From: Embiotoca jacksoni
Lineage: Eukaryota; Chordata; Actinopteri; Embiotocidae
Assembly (NCBI GenBank): GCA_022577435.1
Contig: JAKOON010000015.1
Span: 13,601,830 to 13,665,829, forward strand
Reading direction: 5' to 3'
DNA: 64,000 nt
Shown piece by piece: positions 12,240 through 25,135 of this stretch; the stretch's first letter is position 1, and each line of letters opens with the position of its first letter. The notes below the pieces were generated by a model. That model did not search any database. It was not told where the DNA came from and saw only the letters and a program-made list of their open reading frames with translations. The position numbers and the translations under genes were made by a program.

Positions 12240-13074
12240 GGGTGTTTGAGTGACAGCACCTCATACTCAGGCCTTGTGCACTTGCTTTGATTCTGTCACA
12301 GTCCCACAGTCTGTCCTGGCTTCCTATCAGCTTGTGTTGATTGGTTCAGTCACATCAAACCAGCCATAATTCTGTTCATTTATTGGCCACTCTCTAAGCT
12401 CTCCAGCTCGCTGGCCAGTTGAGTGGTATTGGCTTTCCAATCAATGCGTTGATTGTTATGGGGGAGAGTGAGGGGGGGGGGGGATTTATTCAAAACTGCC
12501 TGCTTTTTCTGTCTTTACAGCTTCCTTTGATAGCACGTGATATTGATTTTGTATTCCTCACAAGTATCTCTTAAGTTTCCTCTTTCACAAACAATCAGTA
12601 AAAATGATCATATCTGCTGGATTGAGGTCTCGATTCTCGGACTGTGATTTCTCTCACGGTTTGGGAGCCACCGTGTGCTTTTCTGTCTTTACAATTCCAA
12701 CATTATTATGTGACTCAACCGTTGGACAAGATATGAAGAAAACAAGAGTCAGAGATGATTTGTGCGTTTTTGCGTGTAGATATTTTCATTACCTCTTTAG
12801 GACATTCTTCGGTATACACATCAAACCTTGTCAGGACCGGTGGTTGTCATTGGAACCAATGTGTGTTTGCGTGCGCACTTGAACAACTTTGTCAGGACCA
12901 GTTTTAGGTTGTTGCGGCTGGCAAAGTAAATAAATACGTGTCAGTCCATTTGGTCTGAAATTTGGTGGTTTTCACGTTTAACTTTACGTCTCTTCAGCCT
13001 CGAAAGAGACATTTCCAAACAGGAGTTTCTCGACCCAGACCGCATTGTGAGGCATTGCAGTCAATCACAGCATG

Positions 13075-13150
<76 letters not shown>

Positions 13151-13984
13151 TGGTCTTCCTGTATATGTCTATGATTCAGATGTCTCAAAGTATTCAGAGA
13201 TGTTTACCTTAGTTTTATTTATCGTATCATGCCTGATTTATGGGCAGCCCTTTGCGGCCCACAGAAAACTTCAAAAGGTCCCACTGCTAATTACAATTTC
13301 TCAAAAACACATTGCTGTAGTGTGAGTATTTTTTACATACATGATGATTTTTTTTTTCTTTTTTCTCTTCTAAATGTTTGTCAACATTGGAATCCATCTT
13401 AACCAACATATGTTTCAGCCAAGAGATGTTGCTGTTTCTGTGAAGGACAGATCTGACAAAAGCTAACAGTGAGTATTCAACTTTTAAAAAAACATGGGCT
13501 AAAATGAGTGTAGGAATCCACTGTAACCAATCTGAATCTCAGCTGATTAAATGATGATTATTTTATTTTTTTTACTTTTGTATTATTTTAAGGGTTACAT
13601 AGTTATACAGGTTTGTAGGTTATGTCGCACATTATTAACTAGAGTCAGTCAGTCAGTGTTGCATTACAGAAACATGATTCACTATTCAGTCCCGTTAAGA
13701 TCAGATATAGAAGCTATTGTAACACCAGTTCTGCTGCTGTTTCTAAGGAGAACAAACCAACATCAAATCTTTCTAATCTCTGAGGATTTAAAAAGTAAAA
13801 AATATACATGGGCTTTGGGTGGAGTATGAAAAGCAGTTGAAGAAAGCCTTTCAGATGTGTCAAGTGTGGTATGATGAATCCTCTTTGATATTACCAGTCA
13901 AGTATTTGCATGTAAAAGCAAGATATACACAACTAAATGACTAAACTGACAAGAGTACGTCCCCAATCTTTTCTTTAGCGGCGG
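12240..13984. other. Non-coding apart from a CA array
   Basis: AT-rich text, a 13-G run near 12,470, and an FQCC-like chance frame. Nothing supported. Confidence 0.55.
13077..13146. repeat. (CA)n microsatellite, 35 units
   Basis: Pure CA array. Confidence 0.98.
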
Positions 13985-14470
13985 GCCTGCCGGCTCGTTG
14001 TCCGGGACAATGAGGGCCTCAGATGAATGCAGGGAAGTGTGATAATTACTGCTATTCTGAGAAGCAGACACAGAGAGCAGGAGAAGGAGGGAATTATTGT
14101 TCTGCAGCTAGGGAGGGGAAATACATGTTTCCTTTCCTAGACCTAAATATTTACCGTCCTCTACAGCCAGCTGACTCACGCTCAGACGACAGCACACACG
14201 GACCCGGAAAGGCCAGGTCAGAGTGATGGCTAAAGCCCTGCAGCCCACCCCATCCTAAAACATGACTGCCATTAGTGCTCCGCTGAGTTTACATGAAACA
14301 CACACATGCTGCTAAGACACACACACCCTGCTTCCTGATCTGATTAGTGGACTGCGGTTCCCAGTTAGCCTGATAATAACCCATTTCCCATTTTTCCATC
14401 AGGCCACTGTCCTGCCTTCATCCTGCAGTGGGTATTTGCTGCAACAGGTGACAAAAGATTGTAGGAAGTG
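13985..14470. promoter_or_regulatory. Candidate conserved non-coding elements (two blocks)
   Basis: Block one, 13,985-14,240: GACAATGAGGGCCTCAG, GTGATAATTACTGC. Block two, 14,330-14,460: CTGATTAGTGGACTGCGG, CCTGATAATAACCC. Repeat-free. Confidence 0.35.
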
Positions 14471-14474
14471 AGAC

Positions 14475-14479
14475 AGCGC

Positions 14480-14519
<40 letters not shown>
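14475..14519. repeat. (GC)3(GT)n microsatellite
   Basis: GCGCGC leads into about 19 GT units. Confidence 0.95.
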
Positions 14520-14520
<1 letters not shown>

Positions 14521-15074
14521 ATGTGTGTTATGACCCTGGGCCCTCATCGTTAGGGCGAAGCCTGCAAGTTGTTTAAAAAGAAAAAAAAAGAAAAATAGAT
14601 AACTTAACTCTTTTTGGCATTTTTTTACTGGGCTAAAATTCTAGACCCTTCAATGTATTTTTTTTTTTTTTGTGTGTGTAAAGACAGAAAAAAACCTGTT
14701 CAAGGCAGTTTTGTGAAGCCGACTTGTTTTACTAAAAACTACAAGGCAAGTTTCCCCAAGAAGAAAATGCCCTCAAAAGTTTTCACTCTCCCGTATATTA
14801 CATAGCATCCTGCTAACCTCTTTAGTCCGACAATCTTAAGAACAGGTGGTCGGATAGTTTCCACACAGTATAGGGCAACCTTATAGAGAATTTGTATAGT
14901 AATATTAGTAAGTGGTGACTGAAGTAAACAATAGAAGAACGGTGCAGTGGGCAGGGTTTAGTGCTGACCGTCGTGACCTGAAAGCTGGAGTCCTTCTGTC
15001 ACCTGTGTTTAGGTTGTTCTTGTTGTTTTTCTTGTTTCTTTCCCAAGTGTGTGGTCAATCTGTCTTCACAACCC

Positions 15075-15110
<36 letters not shown>

Positions 15111-15849
15111 TTTGCTGTACAATATTGCAAGTTGTATCGCCTCCTCTGCTAAGCCTGTGAGGTAACTGAGACACTCAGATGTCAAATAGTTTACAAAGAA
15201 AGAGCTGTGATCCAAAACTGATGCAATATAAATGAGAATGTCTGAGAGAAAAACAACATATATTTACTAAATAAGAACAAATGCAATCCTTATGCTCAAA
15301 TAAAAGAACATTTAAAATACACAATATCAAAATGTATAGGGTCAACAAAAACAGGTGTTCGGAGTTCATTTTGAATTTGCACGGTTCCAAGTTTATGCTC
15401 AAATTATTTACTGTCATATGTATTCGGCCAGGACTGTTGGGGGATATTTTGAGATCTTAGTTTATTGTAGATCCTGAATTTTGCTTCTTTCATCGATAGT
15501 TTCTGAATTATTTGGTTGAAAGGGACTTTAAGTTACCACTGAAGTAAACAGCAGAGCTTCATCACCTGCTGAACACACATTTTAAACAAAACCTGTTTCT
15601 CCAGTTGATCACGAAGCTTTTACATCTGTTCTGTGTGTGTTGTGTATGTGAAAAATGCTGAAAAAGAGACAGATAAAAAAAAAAAAATGTTTTGCCAGCA
15701 AATCAATCAATTTATCTTTTTTCAACAAGAGTAAAACCCTCACTTAAAGCATTGCAGTTGTGAAGGCTCGCGGTAGAGCGAACGCCAACTGCCGTATTCA
15801 TTGCTGTATTCCCGAGTGAAAACAAAAGAGACAATAAATAATAAATGGT
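14520..15849. other. Non-coding apart from a CA array
   Basis: Short A/T runs at 14,580 and 14,660. No gene or recognised repeat. Confidence 0.55.
15077..15106. repeat. (CA)n microsatellite, 15 units
   Basis: Pure CA array. Confidence 0.96.
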
Positions 15850-16110
15850 TCTCTTTAAGCTGTGTTCCTAACATCAAAAAGTAATGGCTCTAATATGCAT
15901 CTAATATCCCAGATTTTGTCCTCAGTGGAATCTAATGAATAACAGAGCTATTCCAATTAGGTGCAGGAAGTTACTGTTAATTACATTTCTAAGTTCTATT
16001 ATGTAGTTAGCATGCATTAATCACAATGTTATTTTTCCAAATCCTATTTGTGGTTAAAACAGAGTCAAAGTGTATTTGGAGTGGATTATGGCTCATCTAC
16101 TGGATGTAAA
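15850..16110. promoter_or_regulatory. Candidate conserved non-coding element, TAAT-rich
   Basis: AATGGCTCTAATATGCATC, TCCAATTAGGTGCAGG, TGTTAATTACATTTC and GCATGCATTAATCAC: a dense run of TAAT/ATTA and ATGCAT cores. Confidence 0.45.
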
Positions 16111-17369
16111 AGATCTCAGATAAACAGCAATGGAGTCTAATACATTAAGGCTGCATGTTACCAGATCAGAAAAAACACATTCCTGGAACAGCCTAATTTA
16201 ATAATATTGTATTTAGTGAGTTTGAATATGGAATCACAAAAGCAAAGACCAGACAAGACAAAGTACATTGGGACAGAATAAAGAGTATCTAAACAACTTC
16301 AACTAAACTCACACAATTGTTTTGGGTGTGCAAATTTACAAGATGCTCAGTAACAAGAGAAACAGGAAGGATTTTCATAATAGATCAATTCATCATTTAG
16401 TCTGTAAAATGTCAAATAAATTGTAAATGATCTTCATATATAAAAACTAAGGACGGAGAATAGTTGGCAGTTTTTCCTCTTTTTGCCTGAAAAATGATTG
16501 AAATGATTAGTTTGATAACAAAATAGTTGCCATTTTTTTCTGGTAATGGAGTAATTATTTAGTCAACATACTTTTTTCAGCTCTGACATGGTCACAGTGT
16601 ATTCTGGTCCTTAAACCCACTACCCTAAAGGTAATGATAACTATATACTGTAACAACGATTATTATGACCACGCAGAGGAAAGTGACGGGGGCCGAGAGC
16701 TGGAGGGAGACAATAATTGTTTTCCTGAGGTCAAAGAGAGAGTGTATAAAGACAAACTTCCTTCTAATCAAATCCAGTACAACAGGCTCCAGTTTCCTCC
16801 TCTCCACTCTGTATGCTCCATAAAGAGGAAATACTCAGCGAAACAGGAAATGTCCGATTATAAATCCAGGAAGTGAGAGTTAGATTATCAAATCACAGAG
16901 GAAGAGAAAGTTTAAAAACCATGAGATATTCTGAAATGTTAGTCCAGCACACCCAAAGTCGTGGTTGGAGATCTTAGTTTTCTATAAACCAGCAAAGGCT
17001 ATCCCTCCACATACCCATCTGTCCACCAGTCCGTTAATGCTAACTCCTCTTTCACCACCTTTCTGCCTGACAATTGAAAAAACTTATTTCTGTCTGTCTG
17101 ACTGTTGTTGAACTCTGCAGGCAGCGCAACCCAACAAACAACATGCACTTGCACAAACAAATGAAGAAGGAGACAAAAAGGGACTTTTTTCGGTGCCGAT
17201 GCACAATGGAGCGTGTCAACATTCGACCTGCTTTTAGCCAGGCAGCACCTATAAATAGACAAAAGCATTTGCATGAGGCGGCCAATGAGAAGGAAGCGGT
17301 GAAAGAATGGAGGACTGCTTCAGTGGAACGGTCTCCTCCGACCCTAATCCACTATTCAAGAGCCAGGAC
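16111..17369. other. Non-coding, no recognised element
   Basis: AT-rich. A 131-codon frame at 17,074-17,469 overlaps the next candidate conserved block and has no protein signal. Confidence 0.5.
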
Positions 17370-17490
17370 AACCTATTGGCATCTATTAATCCTGAATTGG
17401 CTTACAATCGATGAGCTCCTCAATAACTCCTTATTCATTCATTCATCAATACCTAATGGCCAGTCCTGAGCCCCCTGTGACATGCTCATC
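17370..17490. promoter_or_regulatory. Candidate conserved non-coding element
   Basis: TATTAATCCTGAATTGGC, CAATCGATGAGCTCC and CAATACCTAATGGCC, repeat-free, next to an ordinary dispersed repeat. Confidence 0.35.
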
Positions 17491-17639
17491 CCTGTTTCCT
17501 AAGTGACACCCCTCTGTCTCCATTTTTTAATTTATCCACGTTATTGTTTTGGCTCAAGGGAAAGCAGTGTCAGTCAGTCCACTACTGTGGCTACTAGTGA
17601 ATGGACATGTTGTGGAGTCATTCAGGACCCACAAAGGAT

Positions 17640-17925
17640 GAAGCCCAGCTACTTTGATGATCCCCTGATTTTTCCTTCAGTGCCACCATGAGGCTGAAAT
17701 TGTTGTATTAAAATATTTAAATTACTGAAATGATTGCCGTAAAATGTGTTTCAGACATTTATGGGCGAACTGTAGAAGCTTTGACCCTCTGATTTTCCCT
17801 CCAGTGCCACTGAACACGGTGAACACCATACCTGGTAAATATCTGAACGTACGCAATGTCACTGTGTTAGCTCAAAGTACAGCCTCAGCACTGCTGGTAA
17901 GGCTAGACTTTTAGATACAAATATG
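17640..17925. repeat. Dispersed percomorph repeat, degraded
   Basis: The phrases CAGTGCCACCATGAGG, GAACACCATACCTGGTAAA, TGTTAGCTCAAAG and GTACAGCCTCAGCACTGCTGG recur in a repeat abundant in percomorph genomes (recalled, not searched). Two CCAGTGCCAC-type segments at 17,680 and 17,802 suggest an internal tandem structure. Confidence 0.6.
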
Positions 17926-18039
17926 AAAATGCGTGCTTTCATATGTTGTTGTTTTATCATCTTCATCACTGGTCATAGGAGATGCGATGGTAGTGGTATC
18001 GCCCTACAGGTCCTGCCATGTCGCAGCTGATGAACCATC

Positions 18040-18210
18040 TGTGCCTGTGGCGTCAGAGAGGACAGAAATCCCAGCACGTGCCACTGACACGTGATCTGAT
18101 GGACGTGTGAATGGCCAAGTCATTGTGCACAATGTAAATCAATTAAGCAGAGGGGATCCCGAGGGAGCGAGTGAGGTGCTGTTTCCTGTCCTCCGCTCCC
18201 CAGAGAGCCT
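18040..18210. promoter_or_regulatory. Candidate conserved non-coding element
   Basis: Contains CAGCACGTGCCACTGAC and GACACGTGATCTGATGG (two CACGTG E-boxes 20 bp apart) and TAAATCAATTAAGC. Confidence 0.35.
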
Positions 18211-19048
18211 TAAAATACACATACAATTTAAAAAGTAATCTGTGTTGCCATTACAAAGTCCATAACCACACCGTGTAGCCACATGTCTCGTCTTCACGGT
18301 CGCAGCTGCTGAACCCACAATAAGAAATTTGATTTGATTTGTCCTGCTGCAGCTTAAACTTGAGCATCAATGAATAATGATGCTTAATCAGCTACATCTT
18401 AAATCTGATTAAATTATGATGAACCACGAAATATTATCCAGTCTCCAAGTAACTCAGGTATTTGGATCAGAAATATCTAGGTTTCCTGAGTTTTCATCTG
18501 ATGCTGAAGATCTGGGGCATGAAAACCACAGCTCCTGTTGTCTTCTGGTTTATTTATGTACATCACCAATTATTGTAATCAACCGCAAACCAAGACAAAT
18601 ATTCCAGCGATAATGAGCACCGCTGTGGATGTTGCACAGAGGTTGTGAAGCTAAACTCTGGAGCTCAAAGGTTGAACTGTCCCCGAGGGGAGTGGGAAGG
18701 GGTTAGGGCGGGTGCATGGTAGTGTCAACGGGGTGGAGCAACCATCTAGGGTACGCTTAGCCTCCCCCGAAAAGGGGTTGGGGAGTTACATGGAGATCCA
18801 CAGGGACAAACTAACCCCTTCGTACCCGAAATTCATGAATGGATCTTAAAGCTTCTGTGTTCAACCTGTGACACCAGAGTAAACACATGAAAATAAACCA
18901 GTGGATGTTTATATCTAACACAAATTACTCACAACACATGAGCTTTACTAAAACATCCTGGAGGAGTCCAACCTTCACCCCCGCCACCGCTCTCCCACCT
19001 CCATCCTCACCCTGAACCTTCACCGTAGCTCCCTGAGAGGCAGAGAGA

Positions 19049-19112
19049 GAGGGGTGGGGGGGTGGGGAGGAGGGGTTGAGGGGGGGGTGGAGGGACAGGG
19101 GGGGCGGGGGGG
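19049..19112 (+). repeat. G-rich tract with quadruplex-forming pattern
   Basis: At least six runs of three or more G separated by one to five bases on the + strand; minimal interruptions T, A and C. Confidence 0.85.
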
Positions 19113-19559
19113 ACAACGACATGGGCGATAGATGAGGGCAGTGAAAAAGAGCAGCGTTTTAATTGACACCCTTTAAGTTATCTGCAAGATAATTATAGCC
19201 AACAGCTGTAGACGGTGCAACATGCAACAATGGGACTTATTAACATTCTGGCGGAGGTCTGTCAGGCAGTGCCAGGCCAGATGAATGACACTTACACAAT
19301 GTTGATATGTAGTATGCGCACACAAATACGATGTGCACATTTACACACAACGGAAATATCAATCCACCAAAGACGTTACACTCAAGAATGAACTGTACTG
19401 ACACACAACAGCTTCATGCTGCTTTGAAATGAGCCAGAAATGGTGAAGAAGACGCGGCAGCTGCTGATTTTTGTTAGTTTGTAATGTCGTCGGGTCACAG
19501 CTCTTTCCACACTTTCCATTCTGCCTCAAAGCAACAGAAGACCCCACTGAGCTTAAGAA

Positions 19560-20060
19560 TATGTGCTCTCCATTTTAGTCCTAATGTGAGAATTAATTAT
19601 GAATTAATTAACATGATACGTACGAGCTGCTACCTTTAAATCTCTCCCTGCCTATTTTCTCCCTTCTCTTTTAGTGTGGAATAACAGGAGAGAGAGCTGT
19701 GGAGAGACAAAGAGGAGCAATCAAGATATGGATGTATTGTGTTCTTATGTCTAAGACTATCTCCAGGTTATGAATTAGGGAATGTGTGCAGAGTTTGTTT
19801 CTCCCGGCGAGCCATTAAATATTTCATGGAGGGGGATAAATGCTGGGAGAATGCCACCCCCTCCCAACCTGATCCACACTGCAATTAGAGGCCCATTATC
19901 CCTCTCTCAACCCTCACACTCTTTACAAACTGGGCCTCAAAAGCAGCAATAAAGAGCTCTGTGATGAGATATGACAACAGAAATGATGAATAGAACACTT
20001 ATCTTTAGGTTTTATAATGAAATGACATAGTTGCGCTAACCCGCGTGTTATTATAGGTCA
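19560..20060. promoter_or_regulatory. Candidate conserved non-coding element (strong texture)
   Basis: GAATTAATTATGAATTAATT, CATTAAATATTTCATGG, CTGCAATTAGAGGCCC and AAGCAGCAATAAAGAGC. About 500 bp without a simple repeat, in a window otherwise studded with them. Confidence 0.5.
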
Positions 20061-20129
20061 TTTCCCACTAAACATCTTCAAAAAAAAAAAAAAGAAAGAG
20101 AGGAAACCCTCCAGCTTCACACTATTGGG

Positions 20130-20780
20130 TTTCATTCATTTAATTTGATTTGACATATCATGCTTCTGTGCCTTGGCAATAAGGACACAACATTGCAGCA
20201 TATTGGCAAGCTCATTTGCTTTTCATAGTGAGCGTTGTGTCCAAAAAAAAAGTGCCCCCTGGGATAAACACGTGTACGGGGACTGCGGGCTCGCCGCCCC
20301 AGCAGCAGGTGGCCCATTGCTGCCTAATGAACACCGCAATCTGTTACTATCGCAGCGGTGCTTTTCACCAGACAATTAGGCGACTAAGCATGTCATTATT
20401 CCAGGCCAACAAGAAGAGCCTCTTCTCTAATTTCATCTTTTCATTCCTGTTTACTCACCCACACTCCCCTCATTAACGAGAGATTTTCCAGTCCATGCTA
20501 ATTGGTTTCAATAACATTCATTTTAGTTGAAAGGAAACGATTCTGTTAATTGAGGAGCGCAGAGAGAGGAGAGAGGGAGCGAGGAGAGAGAGAGGGGGAA
20601 AAAAAAGAGGGGCTTCGTTTCATTTTCAAGTGCGTCCATGAGATGATGCTTTTGAAAAAGCGCTCTACAGGTTCAGAGCTAATGAAATTAAGTGATGCCG
20701 GCCGTGGCAAAAAGGAAAGCCTAAATTAAAAGCAATTTATTTTCATTGAGGCATGTGCCACTGTTCGGGCACAATTAATG
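20130..20780. promoter_or_regulatory. Candidate conserved non-coding element (strong texture)
   Basis: CCTTGGCAATAAGGACAC, TTGCAGCATATTGGCAAG, GACAATTAGGCGACTAAG, GCTAATTGGTTTCAATAAC, AGCTAATGAAATTAAGTG and GCACAATTAATGGGC. Balanced composition and many homeodomain and HMG-box-like cores; only one purine tract (20,560-20,610) interrupts it. Confidence 0.52.
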
Positions 20781-22019
20781 GGCTGAGCATAGACACAGGG
20801 ACATGGAGAGAGAGAACAAAAAAGGAGACAAAGATACAAAGAAATGACTGGTGGCACAGATGAGTCAAGTGAGAGCAAAGTCTAGACCTGGACAGATTAA
20901 CTGTAATGATTTCCATTATCGTATTTTTATCTCCTTTTTTTCCATCTGGCTAAATTTAAATTGGGAACGCAAGAGCTGGCTGTTCAAATATTTAAAATGA
21001 TCTCAAATACTGTAGATGTTTGTTTAAAGTCTGGCACACAGAAATACTGTGTGGCTCACAATCAGGATTACTACAATCACAACTAATTCATACTGAGTAA
21101 AAAATGGTTTGCCTGGAAAAAAAAGTCATGTTCCTCTCGTTTGGTAAAAAAAAAAAATTCACACAGCCTTTTGGCCCTTAATGCATTAAACTATTTTTTG
21201 CAACTTCATCTTACTGTTGATATCTGTTAATGACCATTGGTGCTATAATTTCTGTCATAAAATTGCAGTAACTACACAAACTGATTAATTCCTATTTTAT
21301 TTGTAGAATTCAGATCCTTATTAGTTTGTGAAACACAGTTGTGTTTTAGTTGAAATAAATAAAATCTCACCATAAAGTCTATTTTGAAGCTATTTTAAGA
21401 GGTTTTGATGATATCAAATGATCATCATCAGAAGATGTAGTTGATAAGTTATCAGTCAATTCTACAATTTTTTTTTTTTTTACTAATAGTTATTAATTCA
21501 TGTAATATTTGAAAACATGCATTGCAAGTTGATTCTCTATTTAATTTAACTTATTTCATTTGGTTAATTCAAGAAAAGCACCAGAACATACACCATCCTA
21601 GTTTTGTTCTTTGCTGTTTGCAGAACTTTATGACACTCTTTAACTAAAATATTGGCTAATATTTAATCAGACTAGCATGACCTCAAAGTCAAGTATATTC
21701 CCTATATGGTGGGCTTATATATATATATATTATGGCATTATATAGACTCAAATCATGAATTTGCCCAAAGGGCATTTAAAATCTATATGGCATAATCCAT
21801 CCAGGAAAGATGCTGTAAGTAATATATACAGAATTATACATAAAAAAAAACAAAAACAATATCGTATCTATTTTTGCAAACTTTCTGCAGTGCACAAGCT
21901 ACGGTATTGAATATAGTTTTGTAGGCCTTTCCACACAGCATCGCCCAAGCCTGAGAAATTAGTCTGCACCCGCTCTGGGTGGTATATCAAGTGTTAGAGT
22001 AGAATGTCACTGCCAATAG
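20781..22019. other. Non-coding, very AT-rich
   Basis: A short (TA)n at 21,711-21,731 and a poly-T near 21,470. Confidence 0.6.
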
Positions 22020-22280
22020 AAGAGCCACGGTTAGGGCCATAACCTCTCCGATGCGGTCAGTCAGCTGCCTAACCAGCCATTGTGTGGTTGTTTAGTGACG
22101 GCAGAGTGAGCGTGTTAATGGCGCGTCTAAACAGCCTCAGCTGGGGGCCGGCAGTAAAGAGAGGGGAGGACACAGACAGCCCTCTGGCTGCTCTGCAGGC
22201 TGCAGGCAGGAGGTGGCAGGTTGTAGCCTGTGAAGGCATCCACAGAACGATGGAACCGAGGGGACGACTCAAGCAGCGCT
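22020..22280. promoter_or_regulatory. Candidate conserved non-coding element
   Basis: GTGTTAATGGCGCGTCTAAA and CAGCCTCAGCTGGGGGCC; CpG-containing and repeat-free. Confidence 0.33.
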
Positions 22281-22504
22281 AGTCATTACTGATCGATATG
22301 TTGACGAGCAGAAAGAAAGGGAGGAGGGAGCTTAAGATTGAAAACAATTACACAAATTACTTTCGGGCTACAGTGCTGTCTGTTTCCGAGCTGAACCATC
22401 AGTATATCTGTCTCTGTGTGTGTTTCAGCCAATGAGAAACTAAACTGGTATAAAGTATGACTAAATGCTCTGCTAGTCTCCGAGGAGCTCTGAGTGCGGA
22501 GCGA

Positions 22505-22760
22505 GAGGAAGATCAGTGCAGTTAATTTACATAGCATTTGCATTATGTCAGGACATGAGCTACAAATAGGTACGAGTGTGTGGCTTAATTAGAAATGAGC
22601 CAGGCTTTTCAAAAACACCCTTTTGCATCATAATTGAGTCAGCTCTGTGCTGGATAAACGGCGGTGAGTGGGGGAAAAGATGCCTGTTTCTGAACACGCT
22701 CAGAGACGATTGGTAATTATGATCCACCTACCTGAGCTCAGAGCAAGTCGCATTATTTTC
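22505..22760. promoter_or_regulatory. Candidate conserved non-coding element
   Basis: GCATTTGCATTATGTCAGG (octamer-like), GGCTTAATTAGAAATGAGCC, CATCATAATTGAGTCAGC and TTGGTAATTATGATCC. Confidence 0.42.
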
Positions 22761-24614
22761 TACACCAAACATTTATGCACGCTTTGAACAAACAGCAGAA
22801 GAAACTGCCCCATAATATCTGGGTCACGACAATTAAATGTATGACTAAACGCTGTATATGCGTCACATCCAGCGGGGTTGTGACCTGTTGGCTTGCTGGT
22901 GTTTTAATATGTGGGCAGTGCTGATCAGTGATGCGAAAGGAAGTGTCTTCTGCATATACACTTGTTTTCATAACTTCTTCACATGGAGGACAACTGCTCC
23001 CACAAAGAGGTCCAAACAACCAGTGGAGACAACAGGCTTAAAGTTAATGTAGAAAAAAAATGGAATGAATACAGTAAACACCCAGGTTTTTGCAAATAAA
23101 TGGATAATAAAATATGAGATGAAGGACACAGTTTCTCCAAGGACTTGATCCCGTATTCTTTAAAATATTGGCCAAGTAAAATACGAAACTATTGGCTGAA
23201 CAATTAAATACATTATATGAAAAGATGTTTAAGAAAAGACATTATCTCTATCACAGAGGACACACTGCTCTCTGAAATCTGGTGATTTTCTTAGAGATTT
23301 AGAAATATTCAATTATTTTAGGGTAACAGAAATATTATATTTATATGTTCTTGTTGGATAATAAATGTAAAAAAAAAACATTTCCATGAAACAAAATCAT
23401 TTACATACCCCCTTCTCCTTTTTGACATCTTTCAGACTCAAGGTTCATAATTAATAAAGTATAACAACTAGATAGGGAAAAGTTGTTCTTAATGTGCGCA
23501 CCACTCAACATATGTGGGCCATCTGGATCTTAAACAGGACTGGCATTGTTGTATATTGTTACATTTTTCAGCAAATTCCATGCAAGGAGCAAAGCCAACA
23601 AGGTGTTAGTTCATCTTTAAGTAGTTTCTCAATTGTCTATATTGTGCGTGGACAATTCAGCCATAGAAATAATTCAAATCCTACAAAACAGGTTGAAAAG
23701 TGTAGTTTTTTGGAAAAATTAGCCAAACAGGAGGAAAACAGTGAATTCATCAGGGACTATTTTCAGCTGTGGTTTAATACACGTTCAGTGCATTACTTCT
23801 AGCAGCAGGATAGTGTACGAATGAATGTTCATGGTATCGAAATGCATGTCACCCAGTACAACAGTGTGGCACACTGATATGTTTTTGGTAGTTTTCAGAG
23901 CACAGTGGCACTCTCGAACAGACATAAACTACATCAGGCTTTAGCAGCACAGTTTGATTTAGCAGGATCCATTCATTGTTGATTTCGGTCCTTTAATGCG
24001 AGTTGGAGACAATAAAAAAAAAAAAATCTAAAGAGCTACCCAGGGGTCATTAACTACAACAACAACAACAAAAACAACCTCCTCCCTGACAATAATATTC
24101 TCTGAACCAGAGTTAAGGTTGAACAATCAGTGAGAAACAAAGACTTCAGGTTAGGACCGAGGTTGACGAATAACATCTCAAAGGAGACTGTTGTCAAACT
24201 TCCCCGGGCGATGCCTTTGATAGGAAATGTTCTGTTAGTGGTCACCAACCATCACAGACCTGGCCTCGACCAAGCAACAAAACAAAATCTAACAAGACCA
24301 TCTGAAAACTGATCTCTGGCCGAGGGGTCAATAACGTCAATCCCACTGACATATTCTCCCCATATCCATCCATCTGTTTATACATTTAATCTTCAACCAA
24401 CTGTCTTTAGCTGCATGTTGTTGACTCGTGCGTTCCACGTATGTTTGAATATGCGTGTCTGTGTGCGTTAATGTCACGTACGGTAGTTTTGTTTGCGAGC
24501 ATGTGTGTTTTCTTATTGCACTTGCTAAGTGATGTGCCCAAAATGGGTACGTGATGGGGAGTGTGGTTGTTCAGAGTACCTGGGGTTACCAAGGTTACCA
24601 AATTGAATCGTCCC
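22761..24614. other. Non-coding, no recognised element
   Basis: AT-rich, a short (CAA)n at 24,056-24,076. Nothing else. Confidence 0.55.
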
Positions 24615-24785
24615 CTCAGACATGGCTGATCTACATAATTTGGTGGTATCATTCACAGCGTCTCATGGCTCGGGTGATGAATGGCACCCGCAGAAGATAA
24701 TATTTCTGCTTGGATGTAATAAATCTTATGTAAAGTGCTCCACTGCGTATATAGAAATGGCAGAGAGGTGCTCGAAAAAACACGC
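24615..24785. promoter_or_regulatory. Candidate conserved non-coding element
   Basis: ACATAATTTGGTGGTATC, GGTGATGAATGGCACC and GATGTAATAAATC, free of repeats. Confidence 0.3.
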
Positions 24786-25074
24786 ATCCTTTTTTTACTC
24801 TCCTTCAATGTCTCTTTTCTTATTTTTTCTGTCCTCGCTGTTCTTTTGGCTCAGTCTCTCCTCGGAAAACATGCAACCCAGTCTCAAATCCAAATGTGTA
24901 TTCGTTACTCTGGTCCGTAGCGCGAAACATAAACATTTGACATTAACGGCTCACAAATTGTCAGTTGCCTTGTTTGCCTAAGTTTTTCTTGGCCTATTCT
25001 TTTGTATTAGCCTGCTCCCACATCACATGACGGTCCAACAAAGCCTGCTGGAGTGAGACAGACACACAAGGGGA

Positions 25075-25135
25075 TTACGTTTAGGCACCAAAAGTACGTA
25101 GTTAGGTTTAGGAAAAGGTCACGGTTTGAGTTCAA
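25075..25135. repeat. Short copy of the GGTTTAGGAAAAGGTCA repeat family
   Basis: TTTAGGCACCAAAAGTACG followed by TTAGGTTTAGGAAAAGGTCA. In reverse this matches ACTTTGACCACAATCTTTCC at 10,827 and CTTGACCATAATCTTCC at 38,358. Confidence 0.5.

Noticed and set aside
18660..18840. G/C-rich patch with CCCCTT/GAGGGG pairs
   Set aside because: Irregular, no repeat unit or promoter motif set strong enough to call.
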